From Strigamia acuminata (Eukaryota; Arthropoda; Chilopoda; Geophilomorpha; Linotaeniidae), in NCBI GenBank assembly GCA_949358305.1, contig OX442314.1:17353060-17417059 (forward strand): 64,000 nucleotides of DNA, in the 5' to 3' direction. Below are positions 1 through 11,114 of the stretch, one piece after another. A program made the translations under genes and the position numbers. The notes under the pieces were generated by a model that was given only the letters and a program-made list of their open reading frames with translations, was not told the origin of the DNA and searched no databases. Numbering within the stretch: position 1 is the stretch's first letter; each line of letters starts with the position of its first letter.

Positions 1-40
1 TGTTAAAAATAAAAATTTCGGTTCTTATTGATTGAGAAAC

Positions 41-744
41 CTCTTCCGTGTTGAGTCCAGCTTTTCGTAAATTCTTCACGAATTTTTTTCGCCAATGTTC
101 GTTCTGCAATTCTTCGTTTTTGCTCGTTTGTTGCATTAAACTTTGAGTTGAGTCAATAGTGCGCTCATAGGATTCTTCATGAACAAGAATAAAATCTGAA
201 ATTAAATATAGTGACAACCGATATAAGGTACATAATCTGTAAATGCCATAACCCTTTCTTAAAAAAACTTTCTTTGTGACAATAACAAAGTGATTTTAAT
301 CGTTTGATCACTACTGCGATTGGACGAGTTGTTACATGGGTATTTGCGTTAAGTCACGGCAGTGTATGAACATATTAATGAATTCGTAGATTGTTTTAAG
401 GACTGTCAATTAGTAATTCAACGCTAGGGGAAAATAATTTTATTTTCGCCTTTACCAATTTTTCTTTTTCCATCTCGAAAATATGTGCCCTCATTTTTCA
501 GACCAACTTGACTTTCTCGCTCATTCTTGAGAAATCATTGCGTCGAGATTAAAAATGAAAAAAAAATGTAAACATACTACTATAAAATTCAGTTAACTAT
601 TCATACCAAAGCATCCTGTCGCGCATAATTTTCTGCATTTTTCATATTTTTCCATGAAAATGTCATCGTTCCGTAATTCTGTTTAGGCCCACGACGAGTT
701 CCGTTTAATTTATTCTTTTCTGTAGCCCATTCGGTGATAGGCAT
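41..744 (-). CDS. Anoctamin (TMEM16) paralogue, N-terminal exons only, runs off the left edge
   Basis: Three exons of a second anoctamin gene: 607-744 (start codon at 744-742), 456-525 and 41-195, with the next donor at 40-38. Each aligns to exons 1-3 of the complete ANO7-like gene at 6233-11114, with the same intron phases. Exon 1 has the same length (138 nt). Exon 2 is 42 nt shorter and exon 3 is 18 nt shorter, both multiples of three. Readable signatures are [18 protein letters not shown] and FVKNLRKAGL, which form the conserved entry to the anoctamin cytosolic dimerisation domain. No stop or frameshift is present, so this looks like the 5' end of a living gene whose transmembrane part lies left of the window. 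The family comprises calcium-dependent phospholipid scramblases or chloride channels. It is a tandem duplicate, separated from its partner by about 5.5 kb. Confidence 0.8.
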
Positions 745-1860
745 GATTGTATGGTTGTCTTTAATTACTTAAAAAAAATTTTTAAAAGTATGCTTATAAT
801 TTCTTTAAATAATTGCATTTGAATTAAAATAGAAAATTGGGTTCATCCTGACAAGTGTGCGAATGATTCATTCATGGAGATGATTACATTATTAGACTTC
901 CTTGGTGGAGCTGTTAACACAGCAGCCAAAGTTTTCAAATTAAATATGGAAATTTTCTATTGAAAATTTTATAACGGAAAAAAGTTCTTATCAAACAAAA
1001 AAAATATAAGATTATTTTTAGGTAACGGTAAAAAGGAAATTTTTGATTTGCACGTGCCGGAAATTAGGTTTACGAACAAGCCTTGTTACATTTTGTTCCC
1101 TTTTTTCTTTTGAAATAATTTTTGGAACGTGTTTGACTTGTAAGACTTGTTAGACTTGGATCCAAAGCTTGGACGTCCAACCCAATTGATGGTTGCTCTC
1201 TGACACTCTCCTCGAATTATTTTATCGTGAAGTTTGGAACCGAGTTCACTAACAATAATAAATAATAAATAAGCATGTCGGTTTGTTACTTTGTTTTCTT
1301 TATTGAGCAGAAAATTACTACGTTATGATTGTTTGAGAATAAATTTTTGTGACGAAATGAAATAAGGTAGGACAAATTTTTTTCTTGTCTTAAATCGATT
1401 TGCTTAACACGTCGAAGCGACCGCAGTCACAGATTAGGGGGATCTGTGATCGCGGTGACAAAAACAATAGTTTTTGTTTTAGTAACAAGTCACAGTATAT
1501 TGTGGTTTTAGTCTAGCGGCGGCACGATGCTTACGGTAAAACTAAATTACTTTTTAAATATTTATTTATAATAATTGGGTACAACTGAATTTATTTTTAA
1601 TCAATTCGATCGGAATTTATCAAACCTTTTCCATAAGGAAAATGGCTGTTTTTAGAGTCGGACGGGACGATTTGGCATCCATTAAAGTTTTAGTCGCGGC
1701 ACAGACCGTGCCATCACTGCCATCACACGCAGAAGACAAGAAAATAGAAAGATCATTTTTTAAAAATAAAAACATAATAAAAAATAAGAAATAAAAAATG
1801 GCCTACCGAATAGTGTCGGAAACGGAAAACGTCGAGTATACGTTCTCGTTACGCCCTGTT
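745..1860. promoter_or_regulatory. Upstream region of the left anoctamin copy, duplicated at 5165-5760 and partly at 11115-11530
   Basis: No gene is visible. The block is nearly identical to 5165-5748 and more weakly similar to the region upstream of the complete ANO7 gene. The 20-mer GAGCTGTTAACACAGCAGCC is identical in all three copies (908-927, 5328-5347, 11290-11309). It sits 164, 164 and 176 bp from the real or former start codon. This constant spacing suggests a core promoter or proximal element, although plain duplication would also preserve it. The part from about 1400 to 1860 is AT-rich with nothing recognisable. Confidence 0.45.
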
Positions 1861-1884
1861 TTCGTAACTTCTTGTCCTTCTACG

Positions 1885-1893
1885 TATATATAA
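1885..1893 (+). promoter_or_regulatory. TATA box of the intronless LRR gene
   Basis: TATATATAA lies 49 bp upstream of the ATG at 1942. A pyrimidine-rich, TCAATTC-containing stretch lies about 25-35 bp downstream of it, where transcription would start. The short 5' leader implied here contains no upstream ATG. Confidence 0.6.
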
Positions 1894-1941
1894 CCTTCCC
1901 ATCTCATTTCGATTTCAATTCATCTCCGGTTAGTTTGCAAG

Positions 1942-3270
1942 ATGCCGCGCAGCAAATCAGCATCGAGTCTGGAACAATTGTGTTTTCAAATGGTTTGCAC
2001 TAATGTTGATCAATTAGAACCACAACTGGTGAATCTGCCTCCTATGTTTATTTCCCGCGTGTATCAATATATGTGTACGCAATTTTGCGGTGAAAATGGA
2101 CGACGACGCTTATCTTCAACCGCTTTCATTCGCCCTGGCACCAAGTCAGTTTACGATACTAATATGTTTCGTTTGCCCTTGTATCCTTTTCTATTAGATA
2201 GAGTAGAACGATTTGGTGGAAACCTTTTACATTTAGACCTGACCAGTGAGTCTGATGTGAAAATTCCACCTGAATACATGGTCAAACTGCTGAAGCAATT
2301 GCCACGACTTCAATGGCTTCTTTTTGGAGATTATGAGGGAGAACAATGCACTGACGAAGTTGTCGTTGCAATTAGTGAAAATTGTCTACAATTGCGACAT
2401 CTAGAGTTAATTAACTGCATAAAAATTACGGATCATGTTCTCTGTCATTTAAGAAATTGCAAAAAACTGGAGTATTTAGATCTCCGAAGCACTGGAGTCT
2501 CGTGCCATGGGTGTCTTTTCATTTTCAATCAACTTCCTTTTTTGAAAATGTTTCGACATAGCTGGTGGGAAATTTTTTTTAATCGGTTAAAACAACAGTT
2601 CGTCTTGGAGAAGAAAAAGGTGCGCACTTATTCCATCGAAACAATCAGCAGTCATGCAAGTATAAAAAATATTGAAGATTTCATCACTGTGACCACCATT
2701 TTCCTCAACTTATCAACCCTAATAGTGGATGCATCGGTAGCATCGACTACTTTGGATTTGAATATTGTCTTGGCGCGGGCACAACGATTAACTTGCTTAC
2801 GACTCTCTCATTTTAAATTAGTTGATCTTAAACTTGTCGATTATTATTGCCCATTGTTAAAAAAATTATGGTTGGACGATTGCACTATTTTGAACACTGC
2901 TGCACACGATCTAGCTCCACGAAATTTGTTCAGAAATTTATGTAAATTAGACATACATGTGGATGGTATTACTGAATCACAGATTTTAATCTTATTAACT
3001 CAGAGTTTAGAATTTTTAATTATTAGACATTGTCAAACACTCACTGACAAGTTCATTTCAGAACTAAAATTGTATGCGGTTAAAAGTCTGGCATTTTTTT
3101 CATGCCCCTCAATTAATCAAAGCATGATAACCAAGTTAGTTGAAATAAGAAATCCAATGGAGCGTTTACTAATAATACATTGTTTGAATATAGATAAGTT
3201 GGTTTCTGAAGAAATTGCCACTTATATTAAATCTAAGAACTTGAATTTGGAATTGTTATGGACCCCATAA
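1942..3270 (+). CDS. Intronless leucine-rich-repeat protein, 442 aa
   Basis: A single uninterrupted frame preceded by a TATA box and followed by AATAAA at 3368-3373. The N-terminus (residues about 9-60, SLEQLCFQMVCTNVDQLEP then LVNLPPMFISRVYQYMC) has the look of the short helical cap, F-box-like or ZYG11-like, found in arthropod LRR adaptor proteins. Residues about 90-440 are irregular leucine-rich repeats of the cysteine-containing type, for example LRHLELINCIKITDHVLCHL and LEFLIIRHCQTLTDKFISEL. Such proteins often serve as substrate receptors for cullin ubiquitin ligases, but that role is inferred from the fold. The lack of introns amid intron-rich neighbours suggests a retrocopy or a member of an expanded intronless family. 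It sits between two anoctamin copies on the opposite strand. The reading frame is certain; the exact function is unknown. Confidence 0.8.
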   Translation: MPRSKSASSLEQLCFQMVCTNVDQLEPQLVNLPPMFISRVYQYMCTQFCGENGRRRLSSTAFIRPGTKSVYDTNMFRLPLYPFLLDRVERFGGNLLHLDLTSESDVKIPPEYMVKLLKQLPRLQWLLFGDYEGEQCTDEVVVAISENCLQLRHLELINCIKITDHVLCHLRNCKKLEYLDLRSTGVSCHGCLFIFNQLPFLKMFRHSWWEIFFNRLKQQFVLEKKKVRTYSIETISSHASIKNIEDFITVTTIFLNLSTLIVDASVASTTLDLNIVLARAQRLTCLRLSHFKLVDLKLVDYYCPLLKKLWLDDCTILNTAAHDLAPRNLFRNLCKLDIHVDGITESQILILLTQSLEFLIIRHCQTLTDKFISELKLYAVKSLAFFSCPSINQSMITKLVEIRNPMERLLIIHCLNIDKLVSEEIATYIKSKNLNLELLWTP

Positions 3271-3367
3271 TTAAACTTAGAATATTGACATCCAGTTCCA
3301 TTGCTTCTTGTACGGTTTTGCCTGTGTTGGTGTCAAGCAATATGTAATTGAATTTTTTGAAGGTGAG

Positions 3368-3373
3368 AATAAA
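3368..3373 (+). terminator. Polyadenylation signal AATAAA of the LRR gene
   Basis: A canonical hexamer about 98 bp downstream of the TAA at 3268-3270, followed by T/GT-rich sequence. Confidence 0.55.
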
Positions 3374-3594
3374 GTGTTCAATGATGTGGCAAAAATTAAC
3401 ATTTTTCTGTAATATTTTCAGTTTTGTGTTTAATTTATTTTAATTTTCGTTTTTATATGTGTATTGTAGTGATCCCGAGAGCTGGATCACTAAAAAATTG
3501 ATTGTTTATTTCTATAAAAATAAATACTCAACTACAAATAACCAATTAATTAAACGAAAATAGGCTACACTGCATAGAAAAAAACAGGAACCTA

Positions 3595-5030
3595 TTAAAT
3601 TTCCCTGAATGACACCGAAGCTACTAGTCTCTCATACCAATCAGCTGACAATATCTTCTGTTTGAGTTTCTGCTGTAAGATTTGCGGTGGTTCCACCATA
3701 CGCATATAGCGCACCATCAACTTTCTGGGGTGCCGTTCCAACGGCGAATCGTCTAAGGGCGAATCTGGCCATTCGGACAAATGGCGAATTTCGACCTTAT
3801 TTCGTCCAAAAGCAGTCCCAATGGCAAATTTCTCCCAATTCGCCATTGGGAACGTATTTGGACGTTTCTAATGGCGAATTGGTAGAAATTAGCCACAGGA
3901 GCGCGACATGAATCTGCCGCGACAAGCCGACGCAAAAAAATGGTGTTGGATCAAAAAACCAGTAAGGTTAGGTTCGCGGGGGGTCAAGGGGGGGCGCAGC
4001 CCCCCCTTGTTAGCCCTTCTTAGGAATTGGGAGTCGCGGTAGTTGACGCCCACAGATTCGCCATTGGAAACGCAAATAACGTTTCCAATGGCGAATTTCA
4101 ATACACACGTTTCCAATGGCGAATTTGCCCAGATTCGCCATTGGAACGTCAAAATACCTTTCCAATGGCGAATTTTCAAAATTCGCCATTAGGTGATTCG
4201 CCGTTGGAACGGGTAACTTTCTGAAGAAAAAAAAATTAGATTAAAATGATCTGAAAACAGTAGTATACGATAAGTTGCTTACTAAAAAACTTATTATTTG
4301 TGGACAACCATCAGGAGAGGGGCATTGAATTGTGTACTCGTTAAGGAAAACTTGGTCGAACAATAATTCTTCATTCTCTTCTATTGTATGATAACAATCG
4401 ATGCACCTAAAAAAAAATTTTAAAAAAATTAATACGGCCAATAAAATACTGGTAACAAAATATAAATTCTCTTACGCAATCCTTGCCCCAATTCGATGCT
4501 TATTTCGAAGCGGCTGAAATGGCAGCTCTGAAATGACTTCCGACTTCAATGCGGGAGCCACTGCCGTAAGATCCGCGGTGGTTCCATCCCACTCATATAG
4601 CGCACCATCAACTTCCTGAAGAAAAAAATTAGATTAAAATAATCTGAAAACAGTAGTATACGATAAGTTGCTTACTAAAAAACGAAAAATTTGTAGACAA
4701 TAATCAGAGGGGCATTGAATTGTGTACACGGCGAGTTTAACTTTGTCGAACAACAATTTTTTATTCTCTTCTATTGTATGATCACATGTGAAGCACCTAA
4801 AAAAAAATTAAAAAAAAATTAAAAAAAAATTAATACGGCCAATAACATACTGGTAACAAAATATTCTGTCTGCCAATGAAATCAAATTTCCCGCGAGCTT
4901 TATACAGAATTTTCTTTGGTGTCAAGCGCAAAAAGAGATTTGCATCACCATCAAAACACGGCAGCCAATCATTGCATTCCAATTTGAATTACCGTACTGG
5001 GAGGGACAAATATGGAAATTAGTTGTCATA
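3595..5030 (-). pseudogene. Two broken tandem copies of an unidentified gene (about 3595-4470 and 4486-5030)
   Basis: On the minus strand, 4486-4617 reads EVDGALYEWDGTTADLTAV and continues to KHRIGARIA before a GTAAG donor. The next exon, about 4290-4408, carries CIDCYHTIEENEELLFDQVF and a CPSPDGCP pair of cysteines. A second copy of both parts lies alongside: 3600-3720 reads VDGALYAYGGTTANLTAE and then stops, and about 4690-4797 resembles the CIDC exon. A further upstream piece (about 4865-4975) reads DWLPCFDGDANLFLRL then PKKILYKARGKFDFIG. The paired CxxC and CPxxxxC cysteines hint at a small zinc-binding domain, but I do not recognise the family. Premature stops, the transposon at 3728-4214 and missing ends make a working gene unlikely. 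Its upstream edge is fused to the dead anoctamin exon at 5071-5164. Confidence 0.5.
3719..4223. mobile_element. Foldback-type MITE, 487 bp (3728-4214) with 9-bp target duplication
   Basis: The direct repeats aactttctg at 3719-3727 and 4215-4223 flank an insert with perfect 18-bp inverted termini (CCGTTCCAACGGCGAATC at 3733-3750, its complement at 4195-4212). Inside are about ten further copies of the word AATGGCGAATT or its complement in alternating orientation, so either strand could fold on itself. It also holds a G-run/C-run hairpin near 3980-4008. No transposase is encoded. The tandem paralogue at about 4610-4630 keeps the uninterrupted site with a single copy of the target word (one substitution), which supports recent insertion. 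An 8-9 bp duplication fits hAT, P, Merlin or Mutator superfamilies; I cannot choose among them. Confidence 0.75.
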
Positions 5031-5070
5031 TTTCGCCTTACATAATTTAAAAATTCCGGAATCATTTGTC

Positions 5071-5164
5071 TTTCCATGATAATGTCATCGTTCCATAATT
5101 CTCTCTAAGCCCATGACCAGTCGACCAGTTCCGTTTGATTCTTTTCTGTAGCCCTGATAGGCGT
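5071..5164 (-). pseudogene. Dead copy of anoctamin exon 1
   Basis: This aligns to exon 1 of the two anoctamin copies (607-744 and 10977-11114), but the start codon is ACG (5164-5162) instead of ATG and a TAG follows after 19 codons. Similarity ends near 5071, before the exon's donor. Exons 2 and 3 are absent. The upstream DNA to about 5760 is nearly identical to that of the left copy, so this is a recent partial duplication with no coding capacity. Confidence 0.75.
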
Positions 5165-6232
5165 GATTGTGTGGTTGGCTTTATCTACTTTAAAATAAAA
5201 TTAAAAAATATGCATATAATTTTTTTTAATAATAGCATTTGAATTAAAATAGAGAATTGGGTTCATCCTGACAAGTGTGCGAATGATTGATTCATGGAGA
5301 TGATTACATTATTAGACTTCCTTGGTGGAGCTGTTAACACAGCAGCCAAAGTTTTCAAATTAAATATCGGAAATTTTCTATTGAAAATTTTATAACGAAA
5401 AAAAAAATTTATATCAAACAAAAAAAAAAATTAGGTTAATTTTAGGTAACGGTAAAAGGGAAATTTTTGATTTGCACGTGCCGGAAATTAGATTTACGAA
5501 CAAGCCTTGTTACATTTTGTTTCCTTTTTTCTTTTGAAATAATTTTTGGATCCAAAGCTTGAAAGTCCAACCCAATTGATGGTTTGCTCTCTGACACTCT
5601 CCTCGAATTATTTTATCGTGAAGTTTGGAACCGAGTTTACTAACAATAATTAAGCATGTCGGTTTGTTTTCTTTATTGAGCAGAAAATTACTACGTTATG
5701 ATTGTTTGAGAATGCATTTTTGTGACGAAATGAAATAAGGACGAATAGGACGAATTTTCATTTACAATTAAAGAGAATTTTACATAGCAAAAAGATTTTA
5801 CAGCAAGAAAAATAGTTTTTTTTTAAATATATATATTTTAAAAAAGGAAATATAATATTAATTGGTTACATATATTTATATATATTTTTTACAAGAGGAG
5901 CATTGATTAATTGCCAATTGTTTTCGCAATATTTGAAATTCGATTAAAAATTCAATTCGGGTTTAAAAAGTAAAATGATTGACTTTTTCCCCATTGATTA
6001 CGTTAATCAAATATGTCTCAACTTAATGTCGTTCTCACCATTTTTGGAAGGCACCAACCACCGCATTTAAATGTCGAATTTTGGAATAAGTAGATAAGTA
6101 ATGCAGACAGTAATAATACGCTGGAAAGAATGTAGTTTGAATATAACAACATTCAAAGCAGTACAAAGTATTGTTTTTTTTTTTGCTTCCAAGATGTCGT
6201 TACAGGGTTAATAACAAAGTGTGATAAGGTTT
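5165..6232. repeat. Duplicated anoctamin upstream block, then AT-rich spacer
   Basis: 5165-5748 is a near-identical copy of 745-1372, apart from about 50 bp missing around 5550. From 5760 to 6232 there is AT-rich sequence with no recognisable gene; this would hold the 3' UTR of the ANO7-like gene that ends at 6233. Confidence 0.6.
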
Positions 6233-9200
6233 TCAATTAGTTCCATTAACCCCCACACGAATTTCAGACTCCTCAGGATCAGCACTCTCCTCATCTTCTT
6301 TTCTACTCGCCGCCTATTAATACAAAGTTATGATTAAAATTGTACAAAAAATAGAAAATGTATCGAAGTATTACTCACTTTCATTATTGTATCTGAATCA
6401 GCCAACGCTTGTTTTGCTAAGTAACGCTCTCTCTTAATTTTCAACTCGAGGCTACTTGGAATGTCGGGAACGAGAAGGTCAATAAGTCGGCAAACGCCAA
6501 ATACCACATGCTAGAAATAATAAAAAAAATCAATAAATAAAAAAATAGAAGTAAAAACTATCTTTTCCTTACCTCGAAAACAATAACGAAAACCAATCGG
6601 ATGGCAAGTAATTCCCAATAGAAGAGAGTGTGATCTCCTTTTTCGTCTCTAAAATCTCGGTATCGACATTCTTCGGTCATAGTACCGTTCGGAGCATACG
6701 ACAAAGTGAAGTTTATGTAACCCTGTAAACTCCCGAAATGTGCTTTGTAAAGTAATTGTGGAAGGAAATCCGATGTAAATGCTATGAGAAATGCCTATGG
6801 ACAAACCAATTCGTTAATAATCAATATAATGGACCAACAACAGTCCTTACATTACTAATTACTGCCAATTGGGCTAAAGCTTCCAATATAGTAAACCAGA
6901 CTCCTATATTTCTTGCTCGTTCTGCTACGGCTCGTCTCATTTCACATACGAATTTGTGCGCGTCCAATCTTATTTCCACCCAGTTGTTTAAAAGTGCAAA
7001 AAGTGGCGCTAATGGAAATGCGGCCACGAATATTGTAATAAAGCCAAATTGCAGGACTGAAAATAGAGACAAATTATTTGATTCCGCCCTCCTGTATTGC
7101 AATAGTGTATGTCTTTTTAACTTACCCATTTCCAAGTATTCGTCGAATAAACCTTCGTTTTCAATCAGTTGATAATCTGCCTCCCATCTGGTCTTTTCCC
7201 CACTCTTGAGCAATGTAGTAACCTTTTTCCTATGTCGCCATGCTTTGATTTTCCTAGCAATTTTTTTCTTGTCGTAAATCGGTTTGCTTAGATTGAAATG
7301 TTTTGTTTTTAGACTTACGGGATTAGGATTTCTTGTGCGTTGTTGATAATTTGTTTGCCAATCATAATGACAATGAGTTGTTGGGCAAGTTCAACTAAAC
7401 AGCCACTATTACCACACTAGATTAAAAGACCAAAATGAAACAAAATATTAGACAAGTCATTTCTACATCTACATCTGTATTTAATTAATAATTACATCTT
7501 CTTGTCGTAATCCTAAAACATAATTATAATGTCCCGGGTAGCCAACAAATCTAAATTTAAAAAATATTAATAATTAATACCGGTAATACAAAACGGCGTA
7601 TAATAATAACGAGAGTCATACCGCCCTTTGAAGAATGCAATATAGATAATGGACGAATAAAAATTGACGAATTGAAAAAGAAACACTTTAAATATGAGAT
7701 TGTCTTCAAATTCAGTTTGTGTCCTATGCATTTCTACGAATAAAAAAGTATAAATCAAATTTGAAAATTTAAATATTTATGCTTGTATACCCCATTCGGT
7801 GAGCAGATGCGCCAATCTTGTATAAACTCTACTCAATGCAATAATGAAAATCAAATTGACTACAGCACCAGTCATACTGGCTATAGTGGTGGCCTGACTC
7901 CGGAGCGCTTGGTTTTGAAAAAGGGGAATGCTAATGAGCACTCTATACACTATTACAGCAACTATGAAGATAATGACTAGACAAATCTACAGAAAAATAA
8001 TTCCATTATTACCTTTTTATTTGTATAATAATTGCATAGTACCATGACTAATAAGACTCCTAATCCTGCCACCATTCTTTTTCCTCGTAGGGCTTTTGGG
8101 AAAGCGGGTTCCCTAATACCTGTAACAGGGTTGCGTTCCATCAACGGAGCTTTGGCTGCAAATTCTGGACGGGGTCGTTCCTGAAATCAAATTGATTGCA
8201 AATTGATTAGACTGAAATTTGACTTTGAGCAAGAAGTTTGAGCACCTCTTCCTCTGCGTAATCCAAACAGTCCCAATGATGTGCTAAACTTGCACTTTTC
8301 CTTTTCCAGTATTCAAGAAATGAGACGGCTGCAATAGATTTTACTCGTTATTTCTGAGCATTTCGATATGATGTTAGTGTTTACCCCAAAAGGAAACGAA
8401 TATGGCATAAAATACGGTGCCTGGATGGTCGAATAAGTAAGAGACGGTACTTAACACGCAGATATCTGATAAACTCCAATATAAAGTGCAACCGATTTTT
8501 TCATCGCATTGTGGACACATTTTAAAGGCATCTCCACTGTCGCATATTTCTTTTCTACAAATAATTGAAAAAAGATCATTTTAACCAGTTATTTAGGTTT
8601 CAATTAACGTTGGCGGTCCAACTGGCTTCAGTCCAGGCCACGATTCGCCGCCAGAATCGACTAAAGCACGCGCCCTTCGTGATCAATGGCATTCATATTT
8701 CGAGGTACCAGCCAAAAAAATAACTGAGAAATTTTGAACATTTTGAAAATATTATTCTTTGGCCACAACCCAATTTGACAAATTTTTTGGCCCAGTCATT
8801 GCACAAGTTGGACAGCCCCGCATTAATTGATAAAGAGATAACTCACGCTGGTAAATAAAAATCCATTGTAAAAACCCCATACAGAAAAACTAGTAAACCA
8901 ACTACTGCGGCTGGTAGCAGCCATCCAGTGTAAAAACCTGCAAGAAATCCATATTGATATTCCATAGATGCAGTATGTATATACATAATATATACCTAAC
9001 CAGGCAAAATAAATAGCAGTTTTCTCTCCAAAATATTCTCGTATATGGTCCAACGGTTGATATTTGTACCATCTTCCCCATCGGGCCCAATAATCGTAAA
9101 GAACTTGTCTCATATTCAGTTGTTCTGGTCTAAATGGCGTCTCGGGTTTTTTATAAGGACCCTAAAGATAACGTGAGGCGTGTGATTTATGAATAAATAA

Positions 9201-11114
9201 TCAGGCCAGTGTTTACCTCGTGTAACGGATAAGCCGCAGTGTAAACACCTCTGGAAATTAACCTATCGATTCCAAATTCAGCTCTTTTCTTTTTCCCGTA
9301 CGTCGCAGTTTGTAAAATTTCAAAGACAACTTGATGCCTTTGTGTAGAAATGAAATAGGAATCGTGGTTGTCGCTTCCAAGAAATCTAGGTGGGAAAGTT
9401 TACTGCATTTTAAGTTTAACCAGTTGTATGGAATATGAAACACCACGATTGATTATTACCTATCTATTTTAGATTTTTTAAATGCGCACGTATAGAAATT
9501 AAGGGGATGATTTGGCACATGTTGTACCATTATATTCGGTATGTGGAGTGTTTGGAGAAATTTCTGAGACCAGTTACTCGTGGGATTGGGATGGGCCTAG
9601 AAGATAAATAAAAACGTTAAATTAATCCGAGTGTTATGCAGTGGTATGCATGAAACAAAAAGGAAACGGTGCGTAAATAGTAAAACCTGTATTGTAAAAT
9701 GCGAGTTAATTGTGAATACAAGTGATTCCGTGATTTCTAGTCTATTTGACTACGCGACAGTACTCTACATCTATCATCTACAGTCCTTGCCCACTGTGTG
9801 CTACTGAGTGCCAATTCCCAGGTTCACCAAGTTGGCAGTACAATAGACAGAAGGTATTTTCAGAAATTATTGTGCCAAGTACAAATCCAATGTTCTCAAT
9901 GTGCTAAGTCGAATTTATGAAGATGCAAATCCCGGTTGAATAAATAGGGTTGAGTGAAAATGAATACTTTGCTCATTGAGCATGTGGATTTGCTATTTGG
10001 CACAATAATGTTTGTAAGCACTTCTGTGTATTGTACTGCCAACTCGATGGACATAAATTCCCACGTGTTTTTAAAACGTTTTAGAGTAAATTTACGCACG
10101 ATTTACCTCATGTTGATCATCATCATCATCATCACTTTCAAGTTGTGGCTCAAAGGCCTTTAAATCTCGCAATGAATATTTTAGTTAATAATCAGAAAAG
10201 GAAGTTAAAAACTATAGAAATTGATATCATATTTTGTTTTTTCACCTGTAAAGGCGCTCTCATGTTTAGTTCTTCCGCATAGTGGACCAATACAGACCAA
10301 GGAGCTGATAATTTTATGAAATGTGTTGTCATTGAACTACCTTCAATAACTTCCTATTGAAAATATATAATATTTTGTTAAAAATAAAAATTCAGCTGAA
10401 TTTTACTAGAAACCTCTTCCATGTCGAGCCCGGCTTTTCGCAAATTACTCATGAATTTTTGTCGCCAATATTCTAATTTCTGCGTTTTGTCGCTTTTGCT
10501 TTCTTGTCGCTTTAAACTTTTAGCTGATTTGGGCGGTGAAGAGTCACTAGTGGGTGCATTGGATTCTTCATAAACAAGAATAAAATCTGAAATTAAAAAT
10601 AATAACGATCCATAATACTTTCCTAAAAAAAACACCGCATTCGCAAATCTGCCACCGCGATTGGACGGGTCGGGAATATGCGTTTATGCACGGCATTGTG
10701 TCTAAATTAATCCACAATTAATTTAATTCGTGGATTGTTTTAGGGACTATCAATGCTAAGGAAAAATAATTTTTTTTTTGCCTTTACCAATTTTTCTTTT
10801 TCCATCTCGAAAATATGTGTCTTTATCTTCTTCAATTGAGTTATTTTTCATAGTAATACCATTATCTTCTTCCTGATCAGCTTCACTTTCTTGCTCATTC
10901 TTGAGAAATGATTGCGTAGTGAGGAAAAATTTAAAAAAAAAATAAACAACTTTAAAATTTAGTCAACCATTCATACCAAAGCATCTTGTGCCGCAAAATT
11001 TTCTGTGTCTTTCATGCTTTCCCAAGATGATGTCATCGTTCCATAATTCTCTTTTGGTCCATCACCAGGTCCATTCAATTCATACTTTTCAGTAGTCCGT
11101 TTGGTGAAAGGCAT
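6233..11114 (-). CDS. ANO7: Anoctamin-7-like calcium-dependent scramblase/channel, 932 aa, 21 exons
   Basis: Exons in transcription order: 11114-10977, 10899-10788, 10586-10414, 10353-10246, 10157-10107, 9596-9460, 9385-9217, 9161-8996, 8937-8847, 8554-8385, 8328-8246, 8180-8043, 7986-7791, 7733-7622, 7550-7496, 7416-7319, 7286-7126, 7056-6851, 6794-6573, 6510-6379, 6313-6233. They sum to 2799 nt and stay in frame. The protein has the N-terminal dimerisation domain ([19 protein letters not shown]), then ten membrane helices from [20 protein letters not shown] on. ANO7-type signatures are [35 protein letters not shown] and LLVPDIPSS with YLAKQALA. The acidic residues of EIRLD (E747, D751), which bind calcium in this family, are kept, as is the glutamate of CLVEL. 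Length matches vertebrate ANO7. It scrambles lipids or conducts ions in the membrane (family knowledge). The acceptor of the fifth exon is the least certain. Confidence 0.92.
8555..8846 (-). other. Enlarged ANO7 intron (292 bp)
   Basis: All but two of the other introns of this gene are about 32-90 bp, except those at 9597-10106 (510 bp) and 10587-10787. This one contains a locally GC-rich stretch (about 8605-8700) with a short gattc/gaatc hairpin. It may be an old insertion; I see no coding or transposon signature. Confidence 0.35.

Noticed and set aside
6756-7172. 138-codon plus-strand ORF
   Set aside because: It is antisense to ANO7 exons 17-18, whose minus-strand frame matches the family exactly.
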